DNA of 37,200 nt from a virus. The DNA lies in IMG/VR virus record IMGVR_UViG_3300042472_000431, positions 1 to 37,200 of that record, one strand, 5' to 3'. Of the stretch, positions 20,908 to 29,209 are shown in pieces. The notes beneath the pieces were generated by a model that saw nothing but the letters and a program-made list of their open reading frames with translations, did not search any database and was not told where the DNA came from. A program made the translations under genes and the position numbers. The number at the start of each line of letters is the position of its first letter. The stretch's first letter is position 1.

Positions 20908-22152
20908 ATGCTTTCGGACTTGCAAATCAAGAAAGCCGCGAATCGCGACAAAGCATACAAGCTGGCGGATGATCGCGGCTTATACGTCTACGTCAGCGCA
21001 ACAGGCGCAAAGTCCTTCCGCCTAAAATACCGTTACGGAGGTAAAGAAAAGGCGCTGACCATTGGTCGCTGGCCAGAAGTAACGCTATCTCGCGCCCGTG
21101 AATTGGCGATCATTGCCCGCACTGATCTTGCAGAAGGCCGCGATCCTGGCATCTCAAAACAGCAGCGCCGAGCTGCTAGTGCGGCATCGTCAGCATCGAC
21201 GCTTGAAGCAATAGCGCGCGAGTATCACCGCAAGCAAGCTGGACGCTATGCGCCGCGCCAGCACCAGACGTTTATTGCCAGCTTAGAGAATGACATATTC
21301 CCAGCGCTTGGAGCGCTGCCGATCACCGACATAACCGTGCCGATGCTGCTCGGGCAGCTTGAGCGCATTGAATCGCGAGGCGCTATTGAGACAGCGCACC
21401 GCGTTCGTCGTCGCCTTGACGTTGTATGGGCTTACGCCATTGGAACCGGGCGGGCGGCGCTCAATCCGGCTACGCAGTTGCGCGGCACCCTGACCCCTGT
21501 AAATCGTCTTGCCAAGCAGCCTGCTGTCCTGACGCTGGCAGATGCCCGCGAAGTCTATCGTGCCGTCAGCAATACCCCCGCTGATGCCGTTGTTGTGGGG
21601 GCATCGCGCCTTTTGGCGCTTACGGCAACGCGGCCCGGCGACGTGCGCGGAATGGCATGGGATGAATTGTCTGGCTTAGACACCGATGCGCCTGTCTGGC
21701 GGATTCCGGCGGCGCGGCTGAAGGGGACGATTGAACAGAAGGCCGACGCAAGCCGCGCGCACGTTGTGCCACTGTCTGCCGCCGCCGTTGCCGCCATCGC
21801 GTTTGTGCGGCCCCTAACGGGCCACTTGCGGCTAGTCTTTGCGTCGCATCGCTTTCCCAATCAGCCCATGAGCGACATGACGCTATCAATGCTGTTTAAG
21901 CGCGCCGGCTTTGACGGTCGGCATGTGCCGCATGGCTGGCGGGCGACGTTCAGCACAATAATGAACACGTTACATCCAGAAGAATCCGCCGCTATCGATG
22001 CCACCCTGGCGCACGTCAAAGGCGGCGTTGAAGGCCGCTATAATCGCGCCGTGCATATTGCTCGGCGCCGGGAGTTGCTTGCTGAATGGGCTGATATGTT
22101 GACAGGCGAAAACCTCACTTCGGCCACCCCACCACCAGCGCCCGTCGCTTAA
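20908..22152 (+). CDS. int: Tyrosine integrase, P4/DUF4102 type
   Basis: The 414-residue protein has an arm-binding DUF4102-like N-terminus (LADDRGLYVYVSATGAKSFRLKY; LTIGRWPEVTLSRAREL), a core-binding SAM-like part (about 98-200) and a catalytic domain: Arg242 in TATRPGD, Lys272 region, His342-x-x-Arg345 in PHGWRATF, His369 in LAHVKGG and the nucleophile Tyr378 in EGRYNRA. It integrates and, with the AlpA-like protein, excises the phage. GGGGG before ATG serves as ribosome binding site. Its last 38 bases overlap the spanin gene on the other strand. Confidence 0.97.
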   Translation: MLSDLQIKKAANRDKAYKLADDRGLYVYVSATGAKSFRLKYRYGGKEKALTIGRWPEVTLSRARELAIIARTDLAEGRDPGISKQQRRAASAASSASTLEAIAREYHRKQAGRYAPRQHQTFIASLENDIFPALGALPITDITVPMLLGQLERIESRGAIETAHRVRRRLDVVWAYAIGTGRAALNPATQLRGTLTPVNRLAKQPAVLTLADAREVYRAVSNTPADAVVVGASRLLALTATRPGDVRGMAWDELSGLDTDAPVWRIPAARLKGTIEQKADASRAHVVPLSAAAVAAIAFVRPLTGHLRLVFASHRFPNQPMSDMTLSMLFKRAGFDGRHVPHGWRATFSTIMNTLHPEESAAIDATLAHVKGGVEGRYNRAVHIARRRELLAEWADMLTGENLTSATPPPAPVA

Positions 22153-22360
22153 CCTCGCAGGCAATCACCGCAGCCCCGCGCTCAATCAGCGCCGCGTCCA
22201 CGCTGGCCGCATCACCGCCGGCTAACGCGGGGATAGCGCACGGCAACAGCGCCTCACTTGGCGGCGGCGGCAGCACTCGCAGCGGCGTCAGCGTCCTTGA
22301 TGGACCGCAAGCGCTCGTCAGACAGACAGCGCACAACAGGGCGGTCCTTGTAATAGACAT
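22115..22360 (-). CDS. Rz1-like outer-membrane spanin lipoprotein
   Basis: An 81-residue secreted lipoprotein: MSITRTALLCAVCLTSAC signal with a Cys at residue 18, then Pro-rich LTPLRVLPPPPSEALLP as in Rz1 proteins. It begins inside the Rz gene in another frame, the standard nested layout. It should anchor in the outer membrane and pair with Rz to fuse both membranes in the last step of lysis. The C-terminus is longer than in lambda Rz1. Its end overlaps the end of the integrase gene on the other strand. Confidence 0.85.
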   Translation of the reverse strand: MSITRTALLCAVCLTSACGPSRTLTPLRVLPPPPSEALLPCAIPALAGGDAASVDAALIERGAAVIACEVKRRALVVGWPK

Positions 22361-22643
22361 GGGCGGTTTCCTTTGATCGTGCCGACAGCGCGGCTAGGCG
22401 GGCTTGTGCAGCGGTTGCGGCGTCATTGGCGGCAATGACTGCGGATTGCTGGCGGGCTGCGTCCTGCGCCGCCTGTAGGGCTTGGGCTGTGGCTATGGCC
22501 TGCCACTTGGCGCGCTCTACAGATCGGCCAGTTGCTTCGCGTGAATTGCCCCAAAGCCAAAGCGCCCCGATGATGGATGCGGCCAGCAAGATCGGCCAGA
22601 TGATCGGCCAAAAGCGTCGGGCCAGGCCAAGCGCGGCGATCAC
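22254..22643 (-). CDS. Rz-like inner-membrane spanin
   Basis: The 129-residue protein starts with a membrane anchor (FWPIIWPILLAASIIGALWLW), followed by a periplasmic coiled coil rich in Ala/Gln (AKWQAIATAQALQAAQDAARQ) and a Cys-containing C-terminus. This is the i-spanin plan. GTG at 22643 overlaps the stop of the holin-like gene. The nested lipoprotein gene in its 3' part supports the call. It works with Rz1 to disrupt the outer membrane. Confidence 0.87.
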   Translation of the reverse strand: MIAALGLARRFWPIIWPILLAASIIGALWLWGNSREATGRSVERAKWQAIATAQALQAAQDAARQQSAVIAANDAATAAQARLAALSARSKETAHVYYKDRPVVRCLSDERLRSIKDADAAASAAAAAK

Positions 22644-22807
22644 TTGACGCCCCCGTCCGGTACCAGCGCGGCAATGACCCCGATAGCCGCCGCGACGTAA
22701 GACCATGGCGCGGTCAATGCCGCAGCGCCGGCAATCCCGGTGCCGATAAGCAGCCAGGTGCTGCGCTCGTTAAGCCTGGCGCGGATGTAGCGGATGGTGG
22801 GGATCAT
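22640..22807 (-). CDS. Small membrane protein, probable holin
   Basis: A 55-residue protein starting MIPTIRYIRARLNERST, with two hydrophobic stretches (WLLIGTGIAGAAALTA and YVAAAIGVIAALV) and a charged start. It lies between endolysin and spanins, with a TGATG overlap with the endolysin stop. It probably helps release the endolysin or sets lysis time. A second holin-like gene exists at 24762-24953, so which protein triggers lysis is open. Confidence 0.7.
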   Translation of the reverse strand: MIPTIRYIRARLNERSTWLLIGTGIAGAAALTAPWSYVAAAIGVIAALVPDGGVK

Positions 22808-23313
22808 CACGCCTCCCCCGTCGTAGCAACCGCAGCCGCCACCACCAAAGGCGCGCGCTCCCCAACAGCCACTCCCGCCGGCCAGCGATACGCAATCACC
22901 CGCGCCACCGGGAAGGCGCGCTCGTTTACAGCATCGGCCTGATTGCCGCCCAAAATCCGCAGCCGGCCATCGGGATAAACGCCAGTCAGCAACCCGACAT
23001 GCCCGCCACCATCGCGGCTTAACACAACGATGCACCCGAGCGGCTTACTCACGGACACGTCGACGCCCCAGCTTGCCCATGCCTTCGCCCGCAACCCGAC
23101 GAAACCGCGCGGCGGCTTGAACCCGGCAGCGTCCATGCAATCCGCGATGAAAAGCCCACACCACGGCACCGCATCGCCACTGTACGCCGCGCCAAGCCAT
23201 GCCACAGCGCGCTTGGCCATCGCCATGATGACCGGGTTATTGCCCGCGCCCGGTGTCTCACGGGTGCCGATGCGGCGACGGGCATAGGCGAGCCACAGGG
23301 GGTCTATGGGCAT
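22807..23313 (-). CDS. Endolysin, NlpC/P60-CHAP-like (TIGR02594 type)
   Basis: The 168-residue protein starts MPIDPLWLAYARRRIGTRETPG, typical of TIGR02594 peptidases. Cys52 in VPWCGLFIADC and His105 in GGGHVGLLTG form the likely catalytic pair; GGNQAD follows. It should cut peptide bonds in peptidoglycan at lysis. AGGAG lies before the ATG. No signal peptide is seen, so it needs a holin. The 131 bases before it hold no clear gene. Confidence 0.93.
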   Translation of the reverse strand: MPIDPLWLAYARRRIGTRETPGAGNNPVIMAMAKRAVAWLGAAYSGDAVPWCGLFIADCMDAAGFKPPRGFVGLRAKAWASWGVDVSVSKPLGCIVVLSRDGGGHVGLLTGVYPDGRLRILGGNQADAVNERAFPVARVIAYRWPAGVAVGERAPLVVAAAVATTGEA

Positions 23314-23444
23314 TGCTTTTGCTCCTGTTTTTGTGGTATTTTTGCAACATAGCCCCCGGACGCTTGCCAACTGCCCACAAGGCCAAGGCAGCGCACCATC
23401 GGGGTCGGGGAAGCCAGCGCCCTCATTTGCGCAAAGACTGGCAA

Positions 23445-23615
23445 CTAACCCCGCGCCGGCTTGTCGCGCTCAATCGCGGCCATAAACGCCGCCCGGCGCA
23501 TCTCGATAATCCCGCGCCATTCATGTTCGACGCGCTCGGTGGCGTTGCTTACGGCAATGTCACGGGCGGTGACGGCTTGGCAGAGTAAGTCCCAGGCGGC
23601 TTCTGAGGTGGTCAT
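23445..23615 (-). CDS. 56-residue hypothetical protein
   Basis: This small frame starts with ATG overlapping the metallophosphoesterase stop (ATGA). It reads MTTSEAAWDLLCQAVTARD, then a helical part (SNATERVEHEWRGIIEMRRAAFMAAIERD) ending before TAG. It is charged and soluble with no recognised domain. Overlap with the upstream gene and even amphipathic helices support it. Confidence 0.6.
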   Translation of the reverse strand: MTTSEAAWDLLCQAVTARDIAVSNATERVEHEWRGIIEMRRAAFMAAIERDKPARG

Positions 23616-24760
23616 GCTGCCAGACCCTCCAACATTTCGGGCCGCACGGTATTGCGCGCGACCTCCCCGAACGTGGCGTGATAGGTGATGCCAATGGCGG
23701 CGCGATCGGCCTGGTAGCCTGCCCGAGCGCTGTATGCGTCCTTGGCTGATAGCGTCGGGTGCTGCTCGACAATGGCCCCGGCGTCTTCTTTCAAGTGCCG
23801 ATGATGCAGATGGCCAGTGTGGATGTAGACCTTACTGCAACGCCCCCACATCGCGCGAAACTGCGCGGCAAAGATAGACGATAACCCGCCCATCTTGGAA
23901 AGGTGCGAGTGATGCCAGCCCAGCATTACCGAGCCGAACTCGAAAGCATAATACGGCAACTCGCTGTCGATCACTTCGACGCGCGGCTCGCACTCATAGA
24001 GCGCCTTGAACATGTGCCGAAGCCATACCGACGATGCCAGATCGTGATTGCCTTCCGCCATTAGGACAATGACGCGGCGATGTTTGAGCAAGGCGCGATC
24101 AACAAGACCGCGCAGGGCTTTGATGGTGGCGCTGACCATCTTGGAAAAGCGCCCGTCCGCATCAAGTGGGTGGCCGCTTGTCGGGGTCGCGGCAACTAGC
24201 CCGTCGTAATGGAGAAAGTCACCTAGTTGAGCAATGACACAGGTGTCGGCGGCGGGTGCGCCGGCAACCATCGCGGCAAACGCGCCGTCAAGAATGCGCG
24301 ACGCAATGCCAATGTCCCAATCGGCGCCGCCCTCTTTGTGCCAGGCCAGCATCCCCATGTGGTAATCGGTGAAGGTGTAGACGTTGCAGAGCAGCGCGGA
24401 TGTGGTGGCCGGCGCGGCAACCGGATCAATGCGCGGCAAGTCCGCAGCCATCGCCGCAAATGCCGCCCGTGTCGCTTCGTCCCGCCGCTCCTGATCTAGC
24501 GATGTTTTGACCCATTGTCCGCGCTGGTTGCCGTCGCTGTCAAAATAGGTCGACACGCCCTTGACGACATAGGGTCCGCCGCCGTCACGCTCTGGGCTGG
24601 CTGCAATGCCGCCAATAATTCCCGCGTGCCGCAACGTGCGCTGCAACGTTTCGCGCGCGATGCCCAGCGCCTCGGCGGCGGCGCTCTGATTGTTGCCGCT
24701 TTCGGCATATGCGGCTAACCGGCGGGCAACCTCCACCGAATCGACGGAGGAAATTCCCAC
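23612..24760 (-). CDS. Metallophosphoesterase with N-terminal HTH
   Basis: The 382-residue protein has a helix-turn-helix at about 25-47 (QSAAAEALGIARETLQRTLR) followed by a calcineurin-type phosphoesterase: TDYHMG (131-136), GDFLHYDG (180-187), GNHD (237-240), GWHHSH and HTGHLHHRH. These give the metal ligands of a two-metal site. It hydrolyses a phosphoester. The substrate (DNA end, cyclic nucleotide or other) is not evident. It is coded by GTG, one base after the holin-like gene. Such HTH fusions occur in tailed phages near late genes. Confidence 0.9.
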   Translation of the reverse strand: MGISSVDSVEVARRLAAYAESGNNQSAAAEALGIARETLQRTLRHAGIIGGIAASPERDGGGPYVVKGVSTYFDSDGNQRGQWVKTSLDQERRDEATRAAFAAMAADLPRIDPVAAPATTSALLCNVYTFTDYHMGMLAWHKEGGADWDIGIASRILDGAFAAMVAGAPAADTCVIAQLGDFLHYDGLVAATPTSGHPLDADGRFSKMVSATIKALRGLVDRALLKHRRVIVLMAEGNHDLASSVWLRHMFKALYECEPRVEVIDSELPYYAFEFGSVMLGWHHSHLSKMGGLSSIFAAQFRAMWGRCSKVYIHTGHLHHRHLKEDAGAIVEQHPTLSAKDAYSARAGYQADRAAIGITYHATFGEVARNTVRPEMLEGLAA

Positions 24761-24761
24761 G

Positions 24762-24953
24762 CTATTTGCCTTGCTCGTCGGGTGGCAATCGGCCCGTCCA
24801 ACCCCTGACCGTGTTGGATTCCCAAATTCTGATGGCCATCCATATGGCGGTCAGCAGCGCCGCCAGTGGATTGAACAAGCCAGCCCATGAGGCAGCGAGC
24901 GCGCCAACGGATGCAAGGTCCATCAGCTTAGACCATTCGGGCTGGTCGCTCAT
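24762..24953 (-). CDS. Holin-like small membrane protein
   Basis: The 63-residue protein, MSDQPEWSKLMDLASVGALAASWAG, then FNPLAALLTAIWMAIRIWE and a charged tail (SNTVRGWTGRLPP), resembles short podovirus- and siphovirus-type holins with the pattern PxxAALLTxxWxAIRIxE. It has one to two membrane segments. It is separate from the endolysin-proximal holin candidate. The start overlaps the stop of a possible 35-residue frame (ATGA). Confidence 0.75.
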   Translation of the reverse strand: MSDQPEWSKLMDLASVGALAASWAGLFNPLAALLTAIWMAIRIWESNTVRGWTGRLPPDEQGK

Positions 24954-25057
24954 GCGACGGCGCCCGAAAAAAAGATTCGCGTTCCCGGTGAGCCGGGATT
25001 ATCGGCGCGGCTATTCATCTGGGCGGTCCTTCGCTCGGGTGATAGGGCCATCGTCAT
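24950..25057 (-). CDS. Possible 35-residue leader peptide
   Basis: ATG at 25057 opens a short frame beginning MTMALSPERRTAQMNSRAD and ending at a TGA that overlaps the holin-like start (ATGA). An inverted repeat CCCGG / CCGGG with a T7 run some ten bases later lies in its second half. It may be a coupling peptide or just leader RNA. No strong ribosome binding site is visible. Of the gap from 24954 to 25093, nothing else is recognised. Confidence 0.3.
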   Translation of the reverse strand: MTMALSPERRTAQMNSRADNPGSPGTRIFFSGAVA

Positions 25058-25093
25058 GTTCGCGCAGGGCGATGGTCCGACTGTTGCGCCAGG

Positions 25094-25411
25094 CTATTCA
25101 GCGCTGACCGGCGTCACTTCGCCCAACGCCGCGACCATGGCATCGCCGCGCCCGTCATCGCGCAGCCCGTGCCAGCCGTTGCCGGTTGCAAATGCGATCA
25201 ATCCACCGGCCAGCGCCTTGCCCGCGTCGCTGATCCCGGCGCGCTGGGCAAACAGATATTCGCCAGTGCGCACGATTTGATCAACGGGCGACGGCAGCAC
25301 GTTGAAAGCCTCGACCGCTGCAATGACCGCCACGCCTTCATCAAGCAGCGGCCCCGCGCAATAGTCGGCGATCGCGTCACGGGCGGCGGTGATGTTGTCG
25401 AATGTGTCCAT
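25094..25411 (-). CDS. Hypothetical protein after the tail tip gene
   Basis: The 105-residue protein starts MDTFDNITAARDAIADYC and has a helical pattern and a GLIAFATGNGWHGLRDDGR segment. Upstream in-frame starts would run into the tail tip gene, so the ATG seven bases after that gene's stop region was chosen (AGGCAGG nearby). No family is recognised. It lies between tail and lysis genes. Confidence 0.7.
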   Translation of the reverse strand: MDTFDNITAARDAIADYCAGPLLDEGVAVIAAVEAFNVLPSPVDQIVRTGEYLFAQRAGISDAGKALAGGLIAFATGNGWHGLRDDGRGDAMVAALGEVTPVSAE

Positions 25412-25418
25412 GGCCTGC

Positions 25419-28400
25419 CTATCCTCTGCAAAAAATCTTGGTGGTGTCGTTGGCGACGGTCGACCCGGAATAGCCAACTGAAAAGCTGACAAGCTGGGCG
25501 GTCGCGCCATTGGTAAAGGTGCCGGTGACCTCGCCCGAGCCAGGCTCCCCAGGGCCGGCAAACCAAGCATCGCCAGTAGCAAAGACAGACCCGTTTGCGA
25601 GTAGCCGAGCGGAGCGATTGCCATTGGTGGCAGTTGATGCGGTTGCTCCGTAGCCGCCGCTAAATGTGGCTGTGGCGAAAGCCGCCATGTATTTTTTGAT
25701 GGTTTCGCCCACGCCGACCGTCACTTCGCCAAACCCGGCGGGCTTGCCCGTTACGCCGGTCGCCCAATCGACTGTATTTTGTGTCGCAAGCGCGCCTTGC
25801 CCGGCAATGGCTGCGGCAGTGTTGGCGCTGGTCTTGTCAGCGTCGGCAGGGGGCTTTGTGCCGGTGATCGCGGTGTAGTTTGAGTTTGTCGCTGTTGCCG
25901 CTTGCCCGGTAATGCCGGCGGCGGTGCCGATCCCGGTGATGATGCTCGCGTCAAGCAGCCATGTATCATTGGCCTGGTTGGTCAGCCCGCCTTCTGCCGC
26001 GCCAAGAGTGACTCTGTTGCGCGTCGCTAAAACGCCCTGGCCCGCGATTGCGGCGGCGGTGTTCGCGGCGGTCACATCGGCGCCAGCGGTTGCCGGTTTC
26101 AGCGCTTCGACGCGGGCGCCATCAGCATAAATAACGTCGTCGGCCAGCGGCGGGCCTAGGCTCCAAGATGTAGCAACATCGCCTTCCTCGACCTGTAAAT
26201 CGTCAAGGATAAAAACGTCGCCGTTGACAGCAACGCGCCCGGTGCCGGCTTCGGGTTTCCAACTGATAAACACATGGCCATTAGGCTCGACCGACGCGCC
26301 CCAATTGATGCGGAAAACAAACCGTTTAAACCCGCTGGCATCAACTGCCGGATTAGCCACCTCGACCACGCTTGCAGGAAAGATATTCCAGCCTAACAAC
26401 ATGCCAGGATTGACAAATGCCCCAAGTTTTTTTGCCCAAAACGACAGCATATATGTCGTGTTAGGTTTCCATCCACCAATAACGCCGCTTATCGTAGGCT
26501 CTGGCGTAAAATCGCCCGCCAAAAGTCCAAATGTTGTGTTTGAAGTGGCGGCCAGCGCCCGCAACCCAAAAGCAGAGCCGCCGTTACGCCCGTCGATGTT
26601 GACCCATTCCGTTGCGATTTCGGCGCCGTTATAAACGCTATAAGCCACCGGCCGCAGGCTTGATCGCCGCGTAAATCCCGCATTGTATAGCAGATTGCCA
26701 CCACCCACCGATCCAGTGAAGTTGCTGGCGTTCGCCCCCACCGTGGCGTTGTCTGCTGGCTTAGTTGCACCAGTAACAGCAGCAAAATCTGAATTTGTCG
26801 CCGTTGCAGCCTGGCCCGAAATGCCAGCGGCGGTATTCGCGCTTGTTGTGACTGGCCCTAAAATCCGACGCGGCCCGGTAACGCCATAAAGCACATACGA
26901 AACAGCCACCTCATAGGCTGTCACCGGCAAAAGCGCGGTCGCCTCCCAACGTGTTGCGCTTGCTAACGCCTCGCCGGAGGTGATCCATCCCGCTTCCGAA
27001 GCCTGTCCCAAAACGTATAGGCGATACTCGAAAACAATAGCATCAATGGGATTTACCGCTGCGCCGGTTGCTACCAAGGCCGGGGTGACAGACCCGCCTG
27101 CCGTAAGGCTGGTTCCGCTGATGGCCCAATCAGAAACGCCCGGCGTCGGCGCGGTCGGCGGCGCGGTGACGCTAGGCGTCGGTGGTGCAACGCCCGTTTG
27201 CCCCAACGCAAATGCGTGCTTTGCCGCCGTCTCGCTGCGCGCGATCAATGTAACCGACGCCCCCTCAGCGTCCAATTCGCGGTTAACGATGACGACCGTT
27301 TGCCCATTCAGGCCAACTTCCGGCAAGTTCACAGCAATCTGATCGCCAGGCTTGTAGCCCATCCAGCGCAATTTCAACGGCAGCGCGATCGGCCCAAACT
27401 CGCGTGCATTCTCGATATCATAGCGCGCAAGCTGCGAAACCTGCGTCAAATCTTGCACTAGCGGGTATTGCACTTCCTTGGTTCGTAGCCCGCCATCTGT
27501 TGAGACGTGAGCCGCGACGACGATCGGCAGCGCCGGGATCACCTGCCAGCCATGCGCCTCGCTGCGATAGCGCGGGATGATGCGGTTGATGCGGTCACGG
27601 CGCGGCTGTGTCCCGGTAACGCTGGCCTCGCCAACCACATCGTTCAGCGTAACCGTCGCAAGCGTGACCTTCGGCGCGTTCACAATGCAAGAGAGCTTTG
27701 CGCCAAGGTGCATCGGTTCACCGCTGCCAGCTTGCAGGATCGCCTTCAAAACGCCCCACTTGCCATCGCCGGAATAGATGACGCCGCCGACCTTCCAGTT
27801 ATTTGCATCGGCAACATTCGCGCCATCAACAAACGCGGCAACATCAATGCCGACGATGGGAGCGCCGACGCCAAGAATCCGCTGACCGTTCTGGTAGCGG
27901 CCAAGCGCGAACGTCAGCGCATGGAGGTAAGGATTTTCACTGTAAACGAACGTCGCTTCGTTTGCCGATCGGCATGAACCGGACCCGCCTGGATAAGTGC
28001 TGTCTAGGCGCGGATCATAGACCCGAACGCCGCGCACAACCCAGCCAGGTATTGGGGCGCCCTGGCTGTAAATCTTGCTTTTCAGATCATAGCGCAGCGT
28101 CCACATCGCCGCCGCAAAACCCGACAGTTTATTGGATGATCCCCAGCCCGGCGAGGCAGTAGTGGTTTTGCCCGACGAAACAAACAATCCCGCCGTTGAT
28201 AGCGCGCTGGATTCTGGTGATTGACCGAGCTGCGTTTTTTGGAACATCCACGTCGCAAAGCCGCCGCTTGCCGAGCCGCCGGAAAAGTTGACGATCGCCT
28301 TGTCGGCGGTGAACGATTCAACCGCATCGATCGGCCCTGCGCCTGACAGAATGACGACGTTTGTTTGCAGATCCGGCAGCGTATATCCGGTCGTGCTATG

Positions 28401-28769
28401 CGTGCGGCGATAAATGATATTGCCGGCGTTGAATGTGCGCCCGATCGCATAGGGAATCGATGCGTTTGGGTCGGCCTTAAACTGAGTCGCAATTCCGCCA
28501 GCGGTCGGCCGCGATGCCGTAAGGTTTGCCGCTATCGACAGGCCACCCGCGACCATGCTCAACGTCGCCGCGCTGATGCCGCCAACCGTCGCCGCCGTTG
28601 CTGCCGTTGCCGCCGTGACTGATGCCGTCGCGATCGCCCCCGCAGTCAGGCCACCCGCCGACGCAGCGGCCCCCGCCGTGCCGATGCCCACCGCCGCCGC
28701 GCCGCCTGTGGCAACGACGATCGCCGCCACCGCGACGACAATAGCTGCGACTTTTAGAACCTTGCTCAT
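25419..28769 (-). CDS. Tail tip / host-specificity protein (GTA gp15- or J-like)
   Basis: The 1,116-residue protein has an Ala/Gly-rich hydrophobic N-terminus (about 1-90), then PYAIGRTFNAGNIIYRRTHS, a long beta-rich body with fibronectin-like parts (SGEALASATRWEATALLPVTAYEVAVSYVLYGV in short stretches), a carbohydrate-binding-like middle (NTTYMLSFWAKKLG...VNGDVFILDDLQVEEG), and repeats of TAAAIAGQG-LATRN near the end. It is the usual last gene of a siphovirus tail tip series, and ATG overlaps the NlpC-like gene stop. It likely forms the tip that contacts the cell. Confidence 0.88.
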   Translation of the reverse strand: MSKVLKVAAIVVAVAAIVVATGGAAAVGIGTAGAAASAGGLTAGAIATASVTAATAATAATVGGISAATLSMVAGGLSIAANLTASRPTAGGIATQFKADPNASIPYAIGRTFNAGNIIYRRTHSTTGYTLPDLQTNVVILSGAGPIDAVESFTADKAIVNFSGGSASGGFATWMFQKTQLGQSPESSALSTAGLFVSSGKTTTASPGWGSSNKLSGFAAAMWTLRYDLKSKIYSQGAPIPGWVVRGVRVYDPRLDSTYPGGSGSCRSANEATFVYSENPYLHALTFALGRYQNGQRILGVGAPIVGIDVAAFVDGANVADANNWKVGGVIYSGDGKWGVLKAILQAGSGEPMHLGAKLSCIVNAPKVTLATVTLNDVVGEASVTGTQPRRDRINRIIPRYRSEAHGWQVIPALPIVVAAHVSTDGGLRTKEVQYPLVQDLTQVSQLARYDIENAREFGPIALPLKLRWMGYKPGDQIAVNLPEVGLNGQTVVIVNRELDAEGASVTLIARSETAAKHAFALGQTGVAPPTPSVTAPPTAPTPGVSDWAISGTSLTAGGSVTPALVATGAAVNPIDAIVFEYRLYVLGQASEAGWITSGEALASATRWEATALLPVTAYEVAVSYVLYGVTGPRRILGPVTTSANTAAGISGQAATATNSDFAAVTGATKPADNATVGANASNFTGSVGGGNLLYNAGFTRRSSLRPVAYSVYNGAEIATEWVNIDGRNGGSAFGLRALAATSNTTFGLLAGDFTPEPTISGVIGGWKPNTTYMLSFWAKKLGAFVNPGMLLGWNIFPASVVEVANPAVDASGFKRFVFRINWGASVEPNGHVFISWKPEAGTGRVAVNGDVFILDDLQVEEGDVATSWSLGPPLADDVIYADGARVEALKPATAGADVTAANTAAAIAGQGVLATRNRVTLGAAEGGLTNQANDTWLLDASIITGIGTAAGITGQAATATNSNYTAITGTKPPADADKTSANTAAAIAGQGALATQNTVDWATGVTGKPAGFGEVTVGVGETIKKYMAAFATATFSGGYGATASTATNGNRSARLLANGSVFATGDAWFAGPGEPGSGEVTGTFTNGATAQLVSFSVGYSGSTVANDTTKIFCRG

Positions 28770-29197
28770 ACGCGCCACGCGGTGATGAACAGCACTGGCT
28801 GCAAAACCGTTGCGCCGCCTGGTGCGTCATCGTGATAGCCAAGCACACGGCCATTGCCGAGCGCGATTGCTAGCGCATCAAAACTGTCAGCCGAAGGCAT
28901 AGCGATAATATCCCCTGCTGCTGCCGACGCTGGCGCAATTCGTTCCAGGCCGTGCTTGTCGAGCGCCTCGCTCAATGATTCCACGCCAAACCGGCGCATT
29001 GCCCGTGCCGCGCCCAGCGCGCTCGAATAGCTGCCGGCCTTGGCCATCGCGATCGGGATGCCAAGCGCCCGCAAATGATAAACCACCATCCGCGCGCAAT
29101 CCTCGCGGCCCCATGTAAACGGCACATCTTGAAAGCGTGCGACTGTTGCCTGCGTCGCGGCAACGCGGCGCACCATGGCAGGATGTGGGGCTTTCAT
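28766..29197 (-). CDS. NlpC/P60-like tail tip peptidase (DUF6950-like)
   Basis: The 143-residue protein has FTWGREDCARMVVYHLRALG, placing Cys in the WGxxDC motif of small NlpC/P60-like proteins, and a later GRVLGYHDD with a likely His. It occurs between the two small tail genes and the tip protein, as gp14 in GTA-like tails. It may open peptidoglycan locally during DNA entry. The His is less certain than the Cys. Confidence 0.82.
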   Translation of the reverse strand: MKAPHPAMVRRVAATQATVARFQDVPFTWGREDCARMVVYHLRALGIPIAMAKAGSYSSALGAARAMRRFGVESLSEALDKHGLERIAPASAAAGDIIAMPSADSFDALAIALGNGRVLGYHDDAPGGATVLQPVLFITAWRV

Positions 29198-29209
29198 GCC
29201 GGGTTCCCG

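Noticed and set aside
16820-22152. A defence island or toxin-antitoxin pair in the rightward operon
   Set aside because: No toxin, antitoxin, reverse transcriptase, CBASS, retron or CRISPR motif is visible. The small proteins are simply unassigned.
22808-23035. 76-residue extension of the holin-like protein
   Set aside because: It lies inside the endolysin gene in another frame with Gly/Cys/Arg-rich sequence. The TGATG overlap gives the natural start.
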